This document shows, piece after piece, positions 1-11,737 of a DNA stretch of 64,000 nt. The notes beneath the pieces are model-generated. The model did not search any database, was not told the DNA's origin, and worked only from the letters and a program-made list of their open reading frames with translations. This stretch comes from Microbacterium oleivorans (lineage in GTDB: Bacteria > Actinomycetota > Actinomycetes > Actinomycetales > Microbacteriaceae). The translations under genes were made by a program, and so were the position numbers. Location: positions 1,054,001 to 1,118,000 of the forward strand of contig NZ_LSTV01000001.1 in the NCBI RefSeq assembly GCF_001644225.1, read 5' to 3'. The number at the start of each line of letters is the position of its first letter. Positions within the stretch are counted from its first letter, which is position 1.

Positions 1-455
1 CGACCATGTCGCTGCTCGCCGGCGGCGGCGCGGTCAAGGAACTGGGGCTCACCCCGAAGATGCGGATGGTCTCGTTCGCCTTCGCGGGCGTCCAGCCCGA
101 GATCATGGGCATCGGCCCGATCCCCTCGACCGAGAAGGCCCTGAAGAAGGCGGGCCTCACGATCGACGACATCGGCCTGTTCGAGCTGAACGAGGCCTTC
201 GCCGTGCAGGTCATCTCGCTGCTCGACCACTTCGGCATCGCCGACGACGATCCGCGCGTGAACCCCTGGGGCGGCGCGATCGCGCTCGGGCACCCGCTGG
301 CGGCATCCGGTGTCCGCCTCATGATCCAGCTGGCGGCGCACTTCGCGGAGCGACCCGACGTCCGTTACGGCCTCACCGCGATGTGCGTCGGCCTCGGACA
401 GGGAGGCTCCGTCATCTGGGAGAACCCGCACTACAACGGCAAGAAGAAGAAGTGA
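1..455 (+). CDS. fadA: Acetyl-CoA C-acyltransferase (thiolase), C-terminal part
   Basis: This is the last 150 codons of a thiolase, which cleaves 3-ketoacyl-CoA to acetyl-CoA and a shortened acyl-CoA in the final step of beta-oxidation. The 5' end lies outside the window and the reading frame enters at base 3. The thiolase active-site blocks are visible: NEAFA, the GHPLAASG block with the catalytic histidine, and MCVGLGQGG with the proton-donor cysteine. The protein ends in a lysine-rich tail (GKKKK). The stop codon is followed 11 bases later by the start of the multifunctional beta-oxidation gene, so the two read as a fadA-fadB type operon. The family is clear; chain-length preference cannot be judged from this fragment. 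Confidence 0.93.
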   Translation, partial: TMSLLAGGGAVKELGLTPKMRMVSFAFAGVQPEIMGIGPIPSTEKALKKAGLTIDDIGLFELNEAFAVQVISLLDHFGIADDDPRVNPWGGAIALGHPLAASGVRLMIQLAAHFAERPDVRYGLTAMCVGLGQGGSVIWENPHYNGKKKK

Positions 456-466
456 GGCAGCCGACC

Positions 467-2608
467 ATGACGAACTACGACCGGATCGACTTCTCGCCCC
501 TTCTCGCCCTCTCCGACAGCGAGGTCGTGACCCACTCCCCCGTCCGCGACATCACGCTCGCCAGCGGCAAGGTCCTCGCCCTCATCACGCTCGACAACGG
601 CCGCGACCACACCCGCCCCAACACGCTGGGCCCGGCGACGCTCACCGAGCTCGGCGCAACGCTCGACACCCTGGCGGCGCGCGCGGCCGCGGGCGAGATC
701 GACGCCGTCGGCATCACCGGCAAGCAGTACATCCTGGCCGCCGGCGCCGACCTCAGCGAGGTCAGCAACGTCGGTTCGGTGGAGAACGCGCGACTCATCG
801 CCCAGCTCGGCCATCACGTGCTCGGCAAGCTGTCTGACCTCGGCGTGCCCTCGTTCGCGTTCGTGAACGGGCTCGCGCTCGGCGGCGGCCTCGAGATCGC
901 GCTGAACTCGACCTACCGGACGGTGGATGCCTCGGCTGCGGCGATCGCCCTCCCGGAGGTCTTCCTCGGGATCATCCCCGGCTGGGGCGGCGCGTACCTG
1001 CTGCCGAACCTCATCGGCATCGAGAACGCCCTCGAGGTCGTCATCTCGAACCCGCTGAAGCAGAACCGGGTGCTTAAGCCGCAGCAGGCGTACGAACTCG
1101 GCATCATGGACGCGATCTTCCCCGCCTCGAGCTACCTCGAATCGTCGCTGCGCTGGGCCGACGACGTCCTCACCGGCGCCGTCAAGGTCGAGCGTAAGAA
1201 CGCCCCCGGCAAGATCGAGCGCCTCACCAAGTGGCCCATCGCGATCAAGATGGCCCGCGGCATGCTCGAGTCGAAGATCGGAACAGTGCCCCGGTCGCCG
1301 TACGTGGCTCTGGACCTGCTCGACAAGGCCAAGAGCGGCACCAAGGCCGAGGGCTTCGCGCGGGAGGACGAGGCGCTCGCCTCGCTCGTCACGGGCGACC
1401 AGTTCGCGGCATCCATGTACGCGTTCGACCTCGTGCAGAAGCGCGCGAAGCGGCCGGTCGGTGCGCCCGACAAGGCTCTCGCGAAGAAGGTCACGAAGGT
1501 CGGCGTCATCGGTGCGGGACTCATGGCCAGCCAGTTCGCGCTGCTGTTCGTGCGCAAGCTGCAGGTGCCCGTGCTCATCACGGACCTCGACCAGGCGCGC
1601 GTCGACAAGGGTGTCGCGTACATCCACGACGAGATCGGCAAGCTCGAGGCGAAGGGCCGGCTCGACGGCGACACCGCCAACAAGCTGCGCGCCCTCGTGA
1701 CCGGGACGACGGACAAGTCCGCTTACGCGGACTGCGACTTCGTCATCGAAGCCGTCTTCGAGGAGGTCGGCGTCAAGCAGGCCGTGTTCGCCGAGATCGA
1801 GGCCGTGGTGGCCGAGGACGCGATCCTCGCGACGAACACGTCCTCGCTGTCGGTCGAGGAGATCGGCGCGAAGCTCGCGCACCCCGAGCGGCTCGTCGGC
1901 TTCCACTTCTTCAACCCGGTCGCGGTCATGCCGCTCATCGAGGTCGTGAAGACGCCGCAGACCTCGGATGCCGCCCTGTCGACCGCGTTCGTCGTCGCGA
2001 AGGGCCTCGGCAAGAACGCGGTCCTGACCGCCGATGCGCCCGGCTTCGTCGTCAACCGCCTGCTCGCCAAGGTCATGGGCGAGGCGGCCCGCGCCGTCTA
2101 CGAGGGCACCCCGGTCGCCGACGTCGAGAAGGCGTTCGCTCCGCTGGGCCTGCCCATGGGGCCGTTCCAGCTCATCGACCTCGTCGGCTGGAAGGTCGCC
2201 GCGCACGTGCAGGACACGATGGTGCGCGCCTTCCCCGACCGCTTCTACGCGAACGAGAACTTCCACGAGCTCGCCGCGCTCGACGCGGTGGTCGAGAAGG
2301 ACAAGGGGGGCCGGGTGACCGGCTTCACGAAGGCCGCGGAGAAGGTCGCGAAGAAGGCGACCGGGTCGACGCCGGCATCCGCTGAGGAGATCCTCCGCCG
2401 GGTGCAGGACGGCCTCGCGCAGGAGATCAAGCTGATGCTCGACGAGGGCGTCGTGCCCGAGGTCGAGGACATCGACCTCTGCCTCATCCTCGGTGCGGGG
2501 TGGCCCTTCATCGACGGCGGCGCCACGCCGTACCTCGACCGGGAGGGCGCCAGCGAGCGGGTGTTCGGCGACACGTTCCACCACCCGCCGATCCGCGGCA
2601 TCGCCTGA
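467..2608 (+). CDS. fadB: Multifunctional beta-oxidation protein: enoyl-CoA hydratase / 3-hydroxyacyl-CoA dehydrogenase
   Basis: A 713-residue fusion catalysing hydration of enoyl-CoA and NAD-dependent oxidation of 3-hydroxyacyl-CoA. The N-terminal third is a crotonase domain (oxyanion-hole segment around AAGADL, then GLALGGGLEIAL). The Rossmann domain starts near residue 345 with VGVIGAGLMA, and the dehydrogenase signature GFHFFNPV near residue 479 carries the catalytic histidine. The C-terminal 3-hydroxyacyl-CoA dehydrogenase domain ends in LDREGASERVFGDTF. The ATG at 467 is chosen because a GAGG ribosome site overlaps the thiolase stop nine bases upstream; a longer in-frame extension would run back into the thiolase gene. 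Size and domain order match the FadB/FadJ family. Confidence 0.95.
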   Translation: MTNYDRIDFSPLLALSDSEVVTHSPVRDITLASGKVLALITLDNGRDHTRPNTLGPATLTELGATLDTLAARAAAGEIDAVGITGKQYILAAGADLSEVSNVGSVENARLIAQLGHHVLGKLSDLGVPSFAFVNGLALGGGLEIALNSTYRTVDASAAAIALPEVFLGIIPGWGGAYLLPNLIGIENALEVVISNPLKQNRVLKPQQAYELGIMDAIFPASSYLESSLRWADDVLTGAVKVERKNAPGKIERLTKWPIAIKMARGMLESKIGTVPRSPYVALDLLDKAKSGTKAEGFAREDEALASLVTGDQFAASMYAFDLVQKRAKRPVGAPDKALAKKVTKVGVIGAGLMASQFALLFVRKLQVPVLITDLDQARVDKGVAYIHDEIGKLEAKGRLDGDTANKLRALVTGTTDKSAYADCDFVIEAVFEEVGVKQAVFAEIEAVVAEDAILATNTSSLSVEEIGAKLAHPERLVGFHFFNPVAVMPLIEVVKTPQTSDAALSTAFVVAKGLGKNAVLTADAPGFVVNRLLAKVMGEAARAVYEGTPVADVEKAFAPLGLPMGPFQLIDLVGWKVAAHVQDTMVRAFPDRFYANENFHELAALDAVVEKDKGGRVTGFTKAAEKVAKKATGSTPASAEEILRRVQDGLAQEIKLMLDEGVVPEVEDIDLCLILGAGWPFIDGGATPYLDREGASERVFGDTFHHPPIRGIA

Positions 2609-2622
2609 TCGGACGGCAGGAC

Positions 2623-2660
2623 GGGAGCGGCCCCGGGGTGGATCCCCGGGGCCGCTTCCC
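2623..2660. terminator. Bidirectional rho-independent-type hairpin
   Basis: A perfect 13-bp GC-rich stem (2626-2638 with 2644-2656, loop TGGAT) is extended by GGG/CCC at its base. It sits between the convergent stops of fadB (2608) and pepN (2666) and can serve both. There is no long T tract, which is common in high-GC actinobacteria. Confidence 0.8.
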
Positions 2661-2665
2661 CTGTG

Positions 2666-5188
2666 TCAGCGTGCCTCGAGCACCGCCTGGGCCGCACGGA
2701 CCCGCAGGTCGCGCGCCAGGTGGTCGCGCTCCTCGACGACGATGCGGCGGAGCGAGCCCGGCGCGTCCAGATGTTCGGCCAGCCACGCGTCGACCGCCGC
2801 GGTGTCCTCCGTGGCGGGGAACAGCCCCCGCACGAGACGCGACGCGATCTCGATGCTGCGCGAGCGCCAGACCGGCAGGATCCGGACGAAGTAGTCGTCG
2901 TCGAACGCCGCGACGAGTGGACGGCTCGCGCCCGCCCGGACGCCCCGGATGACCGCGTCCAGGTGATCGTTCGTCAGGGTCGGGTCGTCCCACGCCGCGC
3001 GCCACGCATCGGCACGGACGGATGCCTCGGGCCGAGCCGCGAGAGCGGCCAGACGCGCCGTGCGGCCCGACGACGTGGCATCCCGCGCCGCCTCTTCCTC
3101 GATCCGTGTCGCGTCCGCCCGGCCCGAGGCGGCGAGTCCGAACACCCACCCCCAGCGCAGGTCGGGGTCGAGCGCGAGTCCCTCGGGAGCCGGGGCCCGC
3201 CCGTCGAGGATCGCCGTCATCAGCTCGGCGCGACCGTCCGACAGCTCAGCGGCCGCCCCGACGGCACGCGCCCAGATGAGCTGCGCGTCCGAACCGGGGG
3301 CCGCGGCGTCCATCGCGGCCCCGGCGGTGTCGAGCCAGGCGTCCGCCGCCGCGGGACGGACGGCGTCCGGGACGTAGTGGCGGACCGCGAAGGCCGCGTG
3401 GGCGAGGACGTCCGCGAGCAGGGCGGGGTGCGGTTCCTGCGGCGCATGCCGCGCCGCGATGGCGAGATACACGGATGCCGCGAGCTCGCCGTCCCGGACG
3501 GCGTTCCACAGTGCAGCCCACACGACGCCCCGCGCGACCGCATCCGGCATGGTCGACAGACCCTCCTGGACTGCGGCGAGCGACCGGTCGTCGAGCCGCA
3601 CCTTCGCGTACGACCGGTCATCCACGTTCGCCACGACCAACGCGGCGTCGGGCAGGACGGGGGCGGTCACGACCGTCCGCTCCTCGAACAGGTCGACGGC
3701 GACGTCGCCGCGGGCCACGAGCCGCCCGCCCTCGTCGTCCCAGAGCGCGACGCGGACGGCATGGGGCCTGGCGACGTCCTGCGCGACCGCGAGGGGGGCG
3801 CGCTCGGTCGTGAGGGTGGGCAGACCCGTCGTCTCGAGCCACGCGGCACTCCACGACCGCAGGTCGCGGCCCGAGGCCTCTTCGAGAGCCGCCAGGAGGT
3901 CCTCCAGCGTCGTGTTGCCGTAGGCGTGCGCCGCGAAGTAGCGGCGCACTCCGCGGAAGAACGCCTCCTCGCCGACGAAGCCCACGAGCTGCTTGAGGAC
4001 TGAGGCGCCCTTGGCGTAGGTGATCCCGTCGAAGTTGAGCTTGGCCGCCTCGAGATCGGGGATGTCGGCGACGATCGGATGCGTCGTCGGCAGCTGGTCC
4101 TGCACGTACGCCCAGCCCTTCCGCCGGCTCGCGAAGGTGACCCAGGCATCCGGGTGGAGCCCCGTCGCGACGTTGGCGTGGGTCCCCATGAAGTCGGCGA
4201 ACGACTCCTTGAGCCACAGGTCGTCCCACCACCGCATCGTCACGAGGTCGCCGAACCACATGTGGGCCATCTCGTGCAGGATCGTGTTCGACCTGGCCTC
4301 GCGCTGCGCCGCCGTCGCCGCTCCCCGGAAGACGTACGCCTCGGTGAAGGTCACCAGTCCGGGGTTCTCCATCGCGCCGAGGTTGTACTCCGGGACGAAG
4401 ATCTGGTCGTACTTGCCCCACGGGTAGTCCTGGTCGAACGCGCTCGTGAAGAAGTCCAGACCGCGACGGGTGATGTCGAGGATCTCGTCCGCGTCGAGGT
4501 GCTCCACGAGCGAGGCACGACAAAGCACCCCGAGGTCGACGCTCTGGCGTTCGCCTCGCCACACACCGTCCACACGGTGATACGGGCCCACCGCGACCGC
4601 GGTGACGTAGCTCGAGAGCGGCGGCGTCTCGGCGAACGAGACCCGCACGCCGCCGTCGACGTCGGTGCGCCCGGTCTCCGCACCGCCGGAGAGGACGACA
4701 CCGTCGCCCGCGGCCGTGACGTGGAAGGTCCACCGCGCCTTCAGATCGGGCTGCTCGAAGCAGGGGTAAACCCGGCGGCTGTCGGCCGGCTCGTACTGCG
4801 TGTAGAGGTACACCGCGCCGTCGACCGGGTCGGTGAAGCGGTGCAGACCCTCACCCGACCGGCTGTACCGGCCGCGCGCGCGGATCCGCACCGTGTTGCG
4901 TTCGGCCAGGCCCGTCAGCCGAATGCGGGCGCCGTCCCAATCGACCGCTCGGGTCTCCCCGTTGATCTCCACCTCGTCGACCGACGCGCCCAGGAAGTCC
5001 ACCCACGTCTCGGAGGTCGCCGCGTCGAAGCGGAGGATGCTCTGCGTCTCGAAGTCCTCGCGCGCCGGGTCGGACGCCGATCGCACGTCGAGGTCGACCT
5101 CGATCGCCTCGACCGTGACGACGGATGCGCGGGCCGCGGCATCCTCTCGACTCAGGTTCTCATCGCCGGGATGCTGCGGTGTCTGCAT
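2666..5188 (-). CDS. pepN: Aminopeptidase N (M1 zinc metallopeptidase)
   Basis: An 840-residue cytoplasmic M1 aminopeptidase that removes N-terminal residues from peptides. The exopeptidase motif GAMENPG is followed by the zinc site HEMAH (His305, Glu306, His309) and the third ligand glutamate in LKESFADF. The C-terminal half is the ERAP1-like helical domain. Length and N-terminus (GDENLSREDAAARA) fit actinobacterial PepN. The GGAGGG directly abuts the ATG at 5188, which is unusually close, so initiation may be weak or the start may be slightly off. The gene lies 28 bases downstream of dxs on the same strand and may be co-transcribed with it. Confidence 0.95.
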   Translation of the reverse strand: MQTPQHPGDENLSREDAAARASVVTVEAIEVDLDVRSASDPAREDFETQSILRFDAATSETWVDFLGASVDEVEINGETRAVDWDGARIRLTGLAERNTVRIRARGRYSRSGEGLHRFTDPVDGAVYLYTQYEPADSRRVYPCFEQPDLKARWTFHVTAAGDGVVLSGGAETGRTDVDGGVRVSFAETPPLSSYVTAVAVGPYHRVDGVWRGERQSVDLGVLCRASLVEHLDADEILDITRRGLDFFTSAFDQDYPWGKYDQIFVPEYNLGAMENPGLVTFTEAYVFRGAATAAQREARSNTILHEMAHMWFGDLVTMRWWDDLWLKESFADFMGTHANVATGLHPDAWVTFASRRKGWAYVQDQLPTTHPIVADIPDLEAAKLNFDGITYAKGASVLKQLVGFVGEEAFFRGVRRYFAAHAYGNTTLEDLLAALEEASGRDLRSWSAAWLETTGLPTLTTERAPLAVAQDVARPHAVRVALWDDEGGRLVARGDVAVDLFEERTVVTAPVLPDAALVVANVDDRSYAKVRLDDRSLAAVQEGLSTMPDAVARGVVWAALWNAVRDGELAASVYLAIAARHAPQEPHPALLADVLAHAAFAVRHYVPDAVRPAAADAWLDTAGAAMDAAAPGSDAQLIWARAVGAAAELSDGRAELMTAILDGRAPAPEGLALDPDLRWGWVFGLAASGRADATRIEEEAARDATSSGRTARLAALAARPEASVRADAWRAAWDDPTLTNDHLDAVIRGVRAGASRPLVAAFDDDYFVRILPVWRSRSIEIASRLVRGLFPATEDTAAVDAWLAEHLDAPGSLRRIVVEERDHLARDLRVRAAQAVLEAR

Positions 5189-5216
5189 CCCTCCATGCTG
5201 TCACGCAGGCGCGACG

Positions 5217-7184
5217 TCAGTCCGAAGCGGAGTCGGCGGGGCCGCGCAGTTCGACGTCCTGCGAGGACCACACCGCCTCGTCGGTCGATTGCCGGGCGAT
5301 CGGCACGCGGGTGCCGAGGACCTGAGCGACCACGTCCTGCGCGATCTTCGGTGCCGTGAGCCCCGCATCCGCGAGGATCTGCTCGCGACTGGCGTGGTCG
5401 ATGAACTCGTCGGGGAGCCCCAGCTCATCGACCGCGGTCGACACACCGGCCTCGCGCAGCACCTGCCGGACGCGGGTGCCGACGCCGCCGACGCGGATGC
5501 CGTCCTCGATCGTGATCACGAGGCGGTGGGATGCCGCCAGGTCGACGATCGCGGGGCGGATGGGCACGGCCCATCGAGGATCCACGACGGTCGACCCGAT
5601 CCCCTGCGCGCGCAGACGTCCGGCGACGTCGACGGCGAGGTGGGCCATGGGTCCGATGCCGACGAGGAGCACGTCCTCCGCACCGCTGCGGTACAGGACG
5701 TCGGTACCGTCCTCGAGCCGCTCGATCGCCTCGAGGGCGTCGGGTACGGACCCCTTCGGGAAGCGCACGACGGTCGGGGCGTCCTCGACCATGATGGCCT
5801 CGTCGAACAGTTCGCGCAGCCGCTCGCCGTCGCGGGGTGCCGCCAGACGGATGCCGGGGACGAGCTGCAGCATGGCGAGGTCCCAGATGCCGTGGTGGCT
5901 GGGGCCGTCGGGGCCGGTGACACCCGAGCGGTCGAGGACGAAGGTGACGCCCGCCTTGTGGAGGGCGACGTCCATCATGACCTGGTCGAACGCGCGGTTC
6001 ATGAAGGTCGCGTAGATCGCGACGACGGGGTGGAGTCCGCCGAAGGCGAGTCCGGCGGCCGAGGCGACGGCGTGCTGCTCGGCGATGCCCACGTCGTACA
6101 CGCGGTCGGGGAACCGCTGGGCGAACGGCTGCAGACCGGTCGGGCGGAGCATCGCGGCGGTCATCGCGATGATGTCCTCGCGCCGGTCGCCGGCGTCGAC
6201 GAGGGCGTCCGCGAACACGTCGGTCCACGCCGCGGCATCCGATGCTCCGATGGGCTCACCCGTGACGGGGTCGATTTTGCCGACCGCGTGGAACTGGTCG
6301 GCCTCGTCGCGCCGAGCCGGCTCGAAGCCGCGCCCCTTGTCGGTGATCGCGTGCACGATGACGGGGGCGCCGTACTCCTTCGCGAGGCGGAGGGTCTCCT
6401 CCATCGCGTCGAGGTCATGCCCGTCGACGGGACCGAGGTACTTGATGTCGAGGTTGGAGTAGAGCGCGATGTTGTTCGTGAACCGGGAGAGGAACCCGTG
6501 CGTGCCGCCGCGCACACCGCGGTAGACGGCGCGCCCGATCGGGCCGAACAGGCGCGAGACGTGCGCGGAGCTGCGACGCAGCGTCTGGTAGCTGTCGGCG
6601 GTGCGCACGCGGTTGAGGTAGCGGGCCATGCCACCGATGGTCGGCGCGTACGACCGGCCGTTGTCGTTGACGACGATGACGAGGTTGCGGTCGTTGTCGT
6701 CGGAGATGTTGTTGAGCGCCTCCCACGTCATCCCGCCCGTCAGCGATCCGTCACCGACGACGGCGACGACGTGACGGTCCTTGCGCCCGGTGCGGGTGAG
6801 GGCACGCGAGACGCCGTCGGCCCAGCTGAGCGAGCTCGACGCGTGCGAGGACTCGACGACGTCGTGCGGGCTCTCCGACCGCTGCGGGTAGCCGGCGAGA
6901 CCGCCGCGGGAGCGGAGCTTCGAGAAGTCCTGTCGCCCGGTGAGCAGCTTGTGGACGTAGGACTGGTGCCCCGTGTCGAAGATGATCGGGTCGTTCGGCG
7001 AGTCGAACACTCGGTGGAGCGCGATCGTGAGCTCGACGACGCCCAGGTTCGGGCCGAGGTGACCGCCGGTGCGGGAGACGTTCTCGACGAGGAAGGTCCG
7101 GATCTCGTCGGCGAGGATGTGGAGCTCCTCGCTCGAGAATCGGTCGAGGTCACGTGGACCGGTAATTCCCTCGAGAAGACTCAT
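5217..7184 (-). CDS. dxs: 1-deoxy-D-xylulose-5-phosphate synthase
   Basis: A 655-residue ThDP-dependent enzyme condensing pyruvate and glyceraldehyde-3-phosphate to DXP, the entry step of the MEP isoprenoid pathway. Visible features are the N-terminal GGHLGPNLG and DTGHQSYVHKLLTGR segments, the ThDP/Mg motif GDGSLTGGMTWEALNN, and the transketolase-type central and C-terminal domains (DRSGVTGPDGPSHHG, then EDGIRVGGVG). Length is normal for DXS. A TAGACT hexamer ends six bases before the ATG, so the mRNA may be leaderless. The acnA terminator separates it from the upstream aconitase gene, and pepN follows closely. Confidence 0.97.
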   Translation of the reverse strand: MSLLEGITGPRDLDRFSSEELHILADEIRTFLVENVSRTGGHLGPNLGVVELTIALHRVFDSPNDPIIFDTGHQSYVHKLLTGRQDFSKLRSRGGLAGYPQRSESPHDVVESSHASSSLSWADGVSRALTRTGRKDRHVVAVVGDGSLTGGMTWEALNNISDDNDRNLVIVVNDNGRSYAPTIGGMARYLNRVRTADSYQTLRRSSAHVSRLFGPIGRAVYRGVRGGTHGFLSRFTNNIALYSNLDIKYLGPVDGHDLDAMEETLRLAKEYGAPVIVHAITDKGRGFEPARRDEADQFHAVGKIDPVTGEPIGASDAAAWTDVFADALVDAGDRREDIIAMTAAMLRPTGLQPFAQRFPDRVYDVGIAEQHAVASAAGLAFGGLHPVVAIYATFMNRAFDQVMMDVALHKAGVTFVLDRSGVTGPDGPSHHGIWDLAMLQLVPGIRLAAPRDGERLRELFDEAIMVEDAPTVVRFPKGSVPDALEAIERLEDGTDVLYRSGAEDVLLVGIGPMAHLAVDVAGRLRAQGIGSTVVDPRWAVPIRPAIVDLAASHRLVITIEDGIRVGGVGTRVRQVLREAGVSTAVDELGLPDEFIDHASREQILADAGLTAPKIAQDVVAQVLGTRVPIARQSTDEAVWSSQDVELRGPADSASD

Positions 7185-7190
7185 GTCCAG

Positions 7191-7196
7191 AGTCTA
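7191..7196 (-). promoter_or_regulatory. -10 hexamer TAGACT of dxs
   Basis: TAGACT (minus strand) is separated by six bases from the dxs ATG, which would place the transcript start at or next to the start codon. No ribosome site is present, which fits a leaderless mRNA. Confidence 0.55.
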
Positions 7197-7211
7197 CGTG
7201 GCCGTACGCGA

Positions 7212-7245
7212 GAGGACCCCGACTCCACGCGGAGCCGGGGTCCTC
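7212..7245 (-). terminator. Terminator hairpin of acnA
   Basis: A 15-bp stem with one mismatch (7212-7226 with 7231-7245, loop ACGC) lies 14 bases past the acnA stop codon and before dxs. It isolates the two same-strand genes. Confidence 0.85.
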
Positions 7246-7258
7246 TTGACAACGGACC

Positions 7259-10123
<2,865 letters not shown>

Positions 10124-10229
10124 GTGTGCTCTCCTTCGTCGGCGGGCGCGGCGTGAGCCGGCCCTCCCATCTTCGCCCCGCCCGGTCCCGGCGGCTAGTG
10201 AGGTCTGCCTTACCGTGACGGGCGAAATT

Positions 10230-10247
10230 TATCTTGATATCAAGATA
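10230..10247. promoter_or_regulatory. Perfect 18-bp palindrome upstream of acnA (candidate MarR-type operator)
   Basis: TATCTTGATATCAAGATA is a perfect inverted repeat with no spacer, AT-rich in a very GC-rich setting, between the LON-domain gene and acnA. Size and symmetry fit operators of MarR-family regulators. In Streptomyces the MarR regulator TamR is known to act at an aconitase gene, so a homologous circuit is a reasonable inference. The regulator itself is not in this window. Confidence 0.65.
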
Positions 10248-10273
10248 CCTCACGGACGCGTCCGACACGTGTG

Positions 10274-10915
10274 TCAGACGTCCTCGTCGTCCGTGTCGGC
10301 GGCATCCGCGATCCGGGCGATGAGGACTGGTTCCTCCTCGAGGCACATCCCGCGCAGCCGTTCGAGCAGATTCGCGACGCTCGTGGAACTCAGCAGGCGG
10401 AACCGGTCGTACTCCCCCAGCGGGGCCATGGCGGCCAGCTGCCACGTCGAGACGACGGGATCGTCGGCCACCTCGGCATCCGGGTCCCACCGCGCTTCGT
10501 CGAGGACCGCAGCCAACGTTGCGACACGACGCACGACGCGCTCTACCTCACGGCGCAGCGGCAGGACGTCCTCGTCCCAGGCGAGCGGCGCGACCGGTGA
10601 CACGTCCGCCACGGGATGCGGGTCGTCCTCACCCCACCTGTCGACGGCGATCCGCTCCCCTCCCACCGCGATCACGAACAGGTCCTCCGCGCCCGCCTCG
10701 ACCCGGACGATGCGCGCCAGGGTTCCGAGCATCGCGCGCTCGTCGCCGCCCCCGGCCTCGAATCCGCGCTCGATCAGGACCACCCCGAACGACGGGTCGT
10801 CGGCATCGAGCAGCCGCCCGATCATCGTGAGGTACCGCGGCTCGAAGACGCGCAGCGCGAGCGGCGTGTGCGGGAGCAGCACGCTTCCCAGCGGGAACAT
10901 CGGCACGGCGTCCAT
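10274..10915 (-). CDS. LON substrate-binding domain protein
   Basis: A 213-residue protein consisting of a stand-alone Lon N-terminal (PUA-like) substrate-binding domain without ATPase or protease domains. The opening VPMFPLGSVLLPHTPLALRVFEPRY is diagnostic of the family; residues ERAMLGTLARIVRVE and the helical C-terminal half follow. It ends in an acidic DTDDEDV tail. The function of such proteins in actinobacteria is not established. The ATG at 10915 is preferred; an in-frame TTG at 10927 adds four residues, and neither has a clear ribosome site. It is the last gene of the dut-DUF3710-DUF3159 run, 42 bases downstream of DUF3159. Confidence 0.88.
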   Translation of the reverse strand: MDAVPMFPLGSVLLPHTPLALRVFEPRYLTMIGRLLDADDPSFGVVLIERGFEAGGGDERAMLGTLARIVRVEAGAEDLFVIAVGGERIAVDRWGEDDPHPVADVSPVAPLAWDEDVLPLRREVERVVRRVATLAAVLDEARWDPDAEVADDPVVSTWQLAAMAPLGEYDRFRLLSSTSVANLLERLRGMCLEEEPVLIARIADAADTDDEDV

Positions 10916-10957
10916 GGGCTCAGTCAATCAGCCCGGCGGCGCCGGTGGGGTGGTTCC

Positions 10958-11737
10958 TCAGCTCTCGTCGAGGCGCGGGACACGCGGCGGGTACAGCGCC
11001 CGGACCGCGAGCCATGTCACGGCGACCATCGGGGCGAACAGCGGAAGACCCATGACGAGTTTGAGCGTGCCGAGTGCTGCGACCTCTCCCGCGAGGTACA
11101 ACGGGAGCTGCACGGCCAGCCGGACGTAGAACAGCGCCGCCCACGCGATCGTGAGCCAGAAGAAGGCACGACGCTTGCGTCGGTCGGCGCGCCACGCGGT
11201 GCCCTCGTTCATGAGGAAGCCGACGGCGAGCCCGATGAGCGACCAGCCGATCAGTGCCGAGATCAGCAGACCGGTGCCGTACGCGGCGTTCGTGATCAGC
11301 CCGGGGACGAAGTTGTCCTCGCCGCGACCGGTGAACAGCGCGAGCGCGGCGGCGACACCCGTCGCGACGAGACCGCCGAAGGCGGCGGCGGCCGGCGACC
11401 GCTGGAGGAGCCGGATGATCGTGAACACGGCCGCGAGTCCCACCGACGCCACGAGCGAGAGGACGAGGTCCTGCCCGGTGACGGTGAAGAGGACGACGAA
11501 GACGAGACCGGGGAGGACGGATTCGGCGATGCCGCGCCATCCCCCCATCGCCCGCCAGACGACGTGACCGGTCGTCGCATCCTCGGCCGGATCCAGTCCG
11601 GCCCGCTTCGCCGCACCGCCCAGGGCCTGCCCGAGCAGCTCGGACGCCGTCGCACCCTCGGATGCGGCCGGGGGGACGAGGTCGGGGCGGGGCGTCGAGG
11701 GCTCGTCGGATCCGCCCTGGTCCTGCGACGCGGTCAT
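10958..11737 (-). CDS. DUF3159 family membrane protein
   Basis: A 259-residue integral membrane protein of the actinobacterial DUF3159 family; its molecular function is unknown. After a hydrophilic N-terminus of about 60 residues come five to six hydrophobic segments, for example VLPGLVFVVLFTVTG, LVASVGLAAVFTII and MGLPLFAPMVAVTWLAV. The ATG at 11735-11737 overlaps the stop of the upstream DUF3710 gene (ATGA), so the two are translationally coupled. Conserved adjacency with dut and DUF3710 is common in actinobacteria, but this has not led to a function. Confidence 0.88.
   Translation of the reverse strand: MTASQDQGGSDEPSTPRPDLVPPAASEGATASELLGQALGGAAKRAGLDPAEDATTGHVVWRAMGGWRGIAESVLPGLVFVVLFTVTGQDLVLSLVASVGLAAVFTIIRLLQRSPAAAAFGGLVATGVAAALALFTGRGEDNFVPGLITNAAYGTGLLISALIGWSLIGLAVGFLMNEGTAWRADRRKRRAFFWLTIAWAALFYVRLAVQLPLYLAGEVAALGTLKLVMGLPLFAPMVAVTWLAVRALYPPRVPRLDES

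Noticed and set aside
431-2584. Very long open frame antisense to fadB
   Set aside because: Arg/Asp/Glu/Leu-rich shadow of a high-GC gene with no domain or ribosome site.
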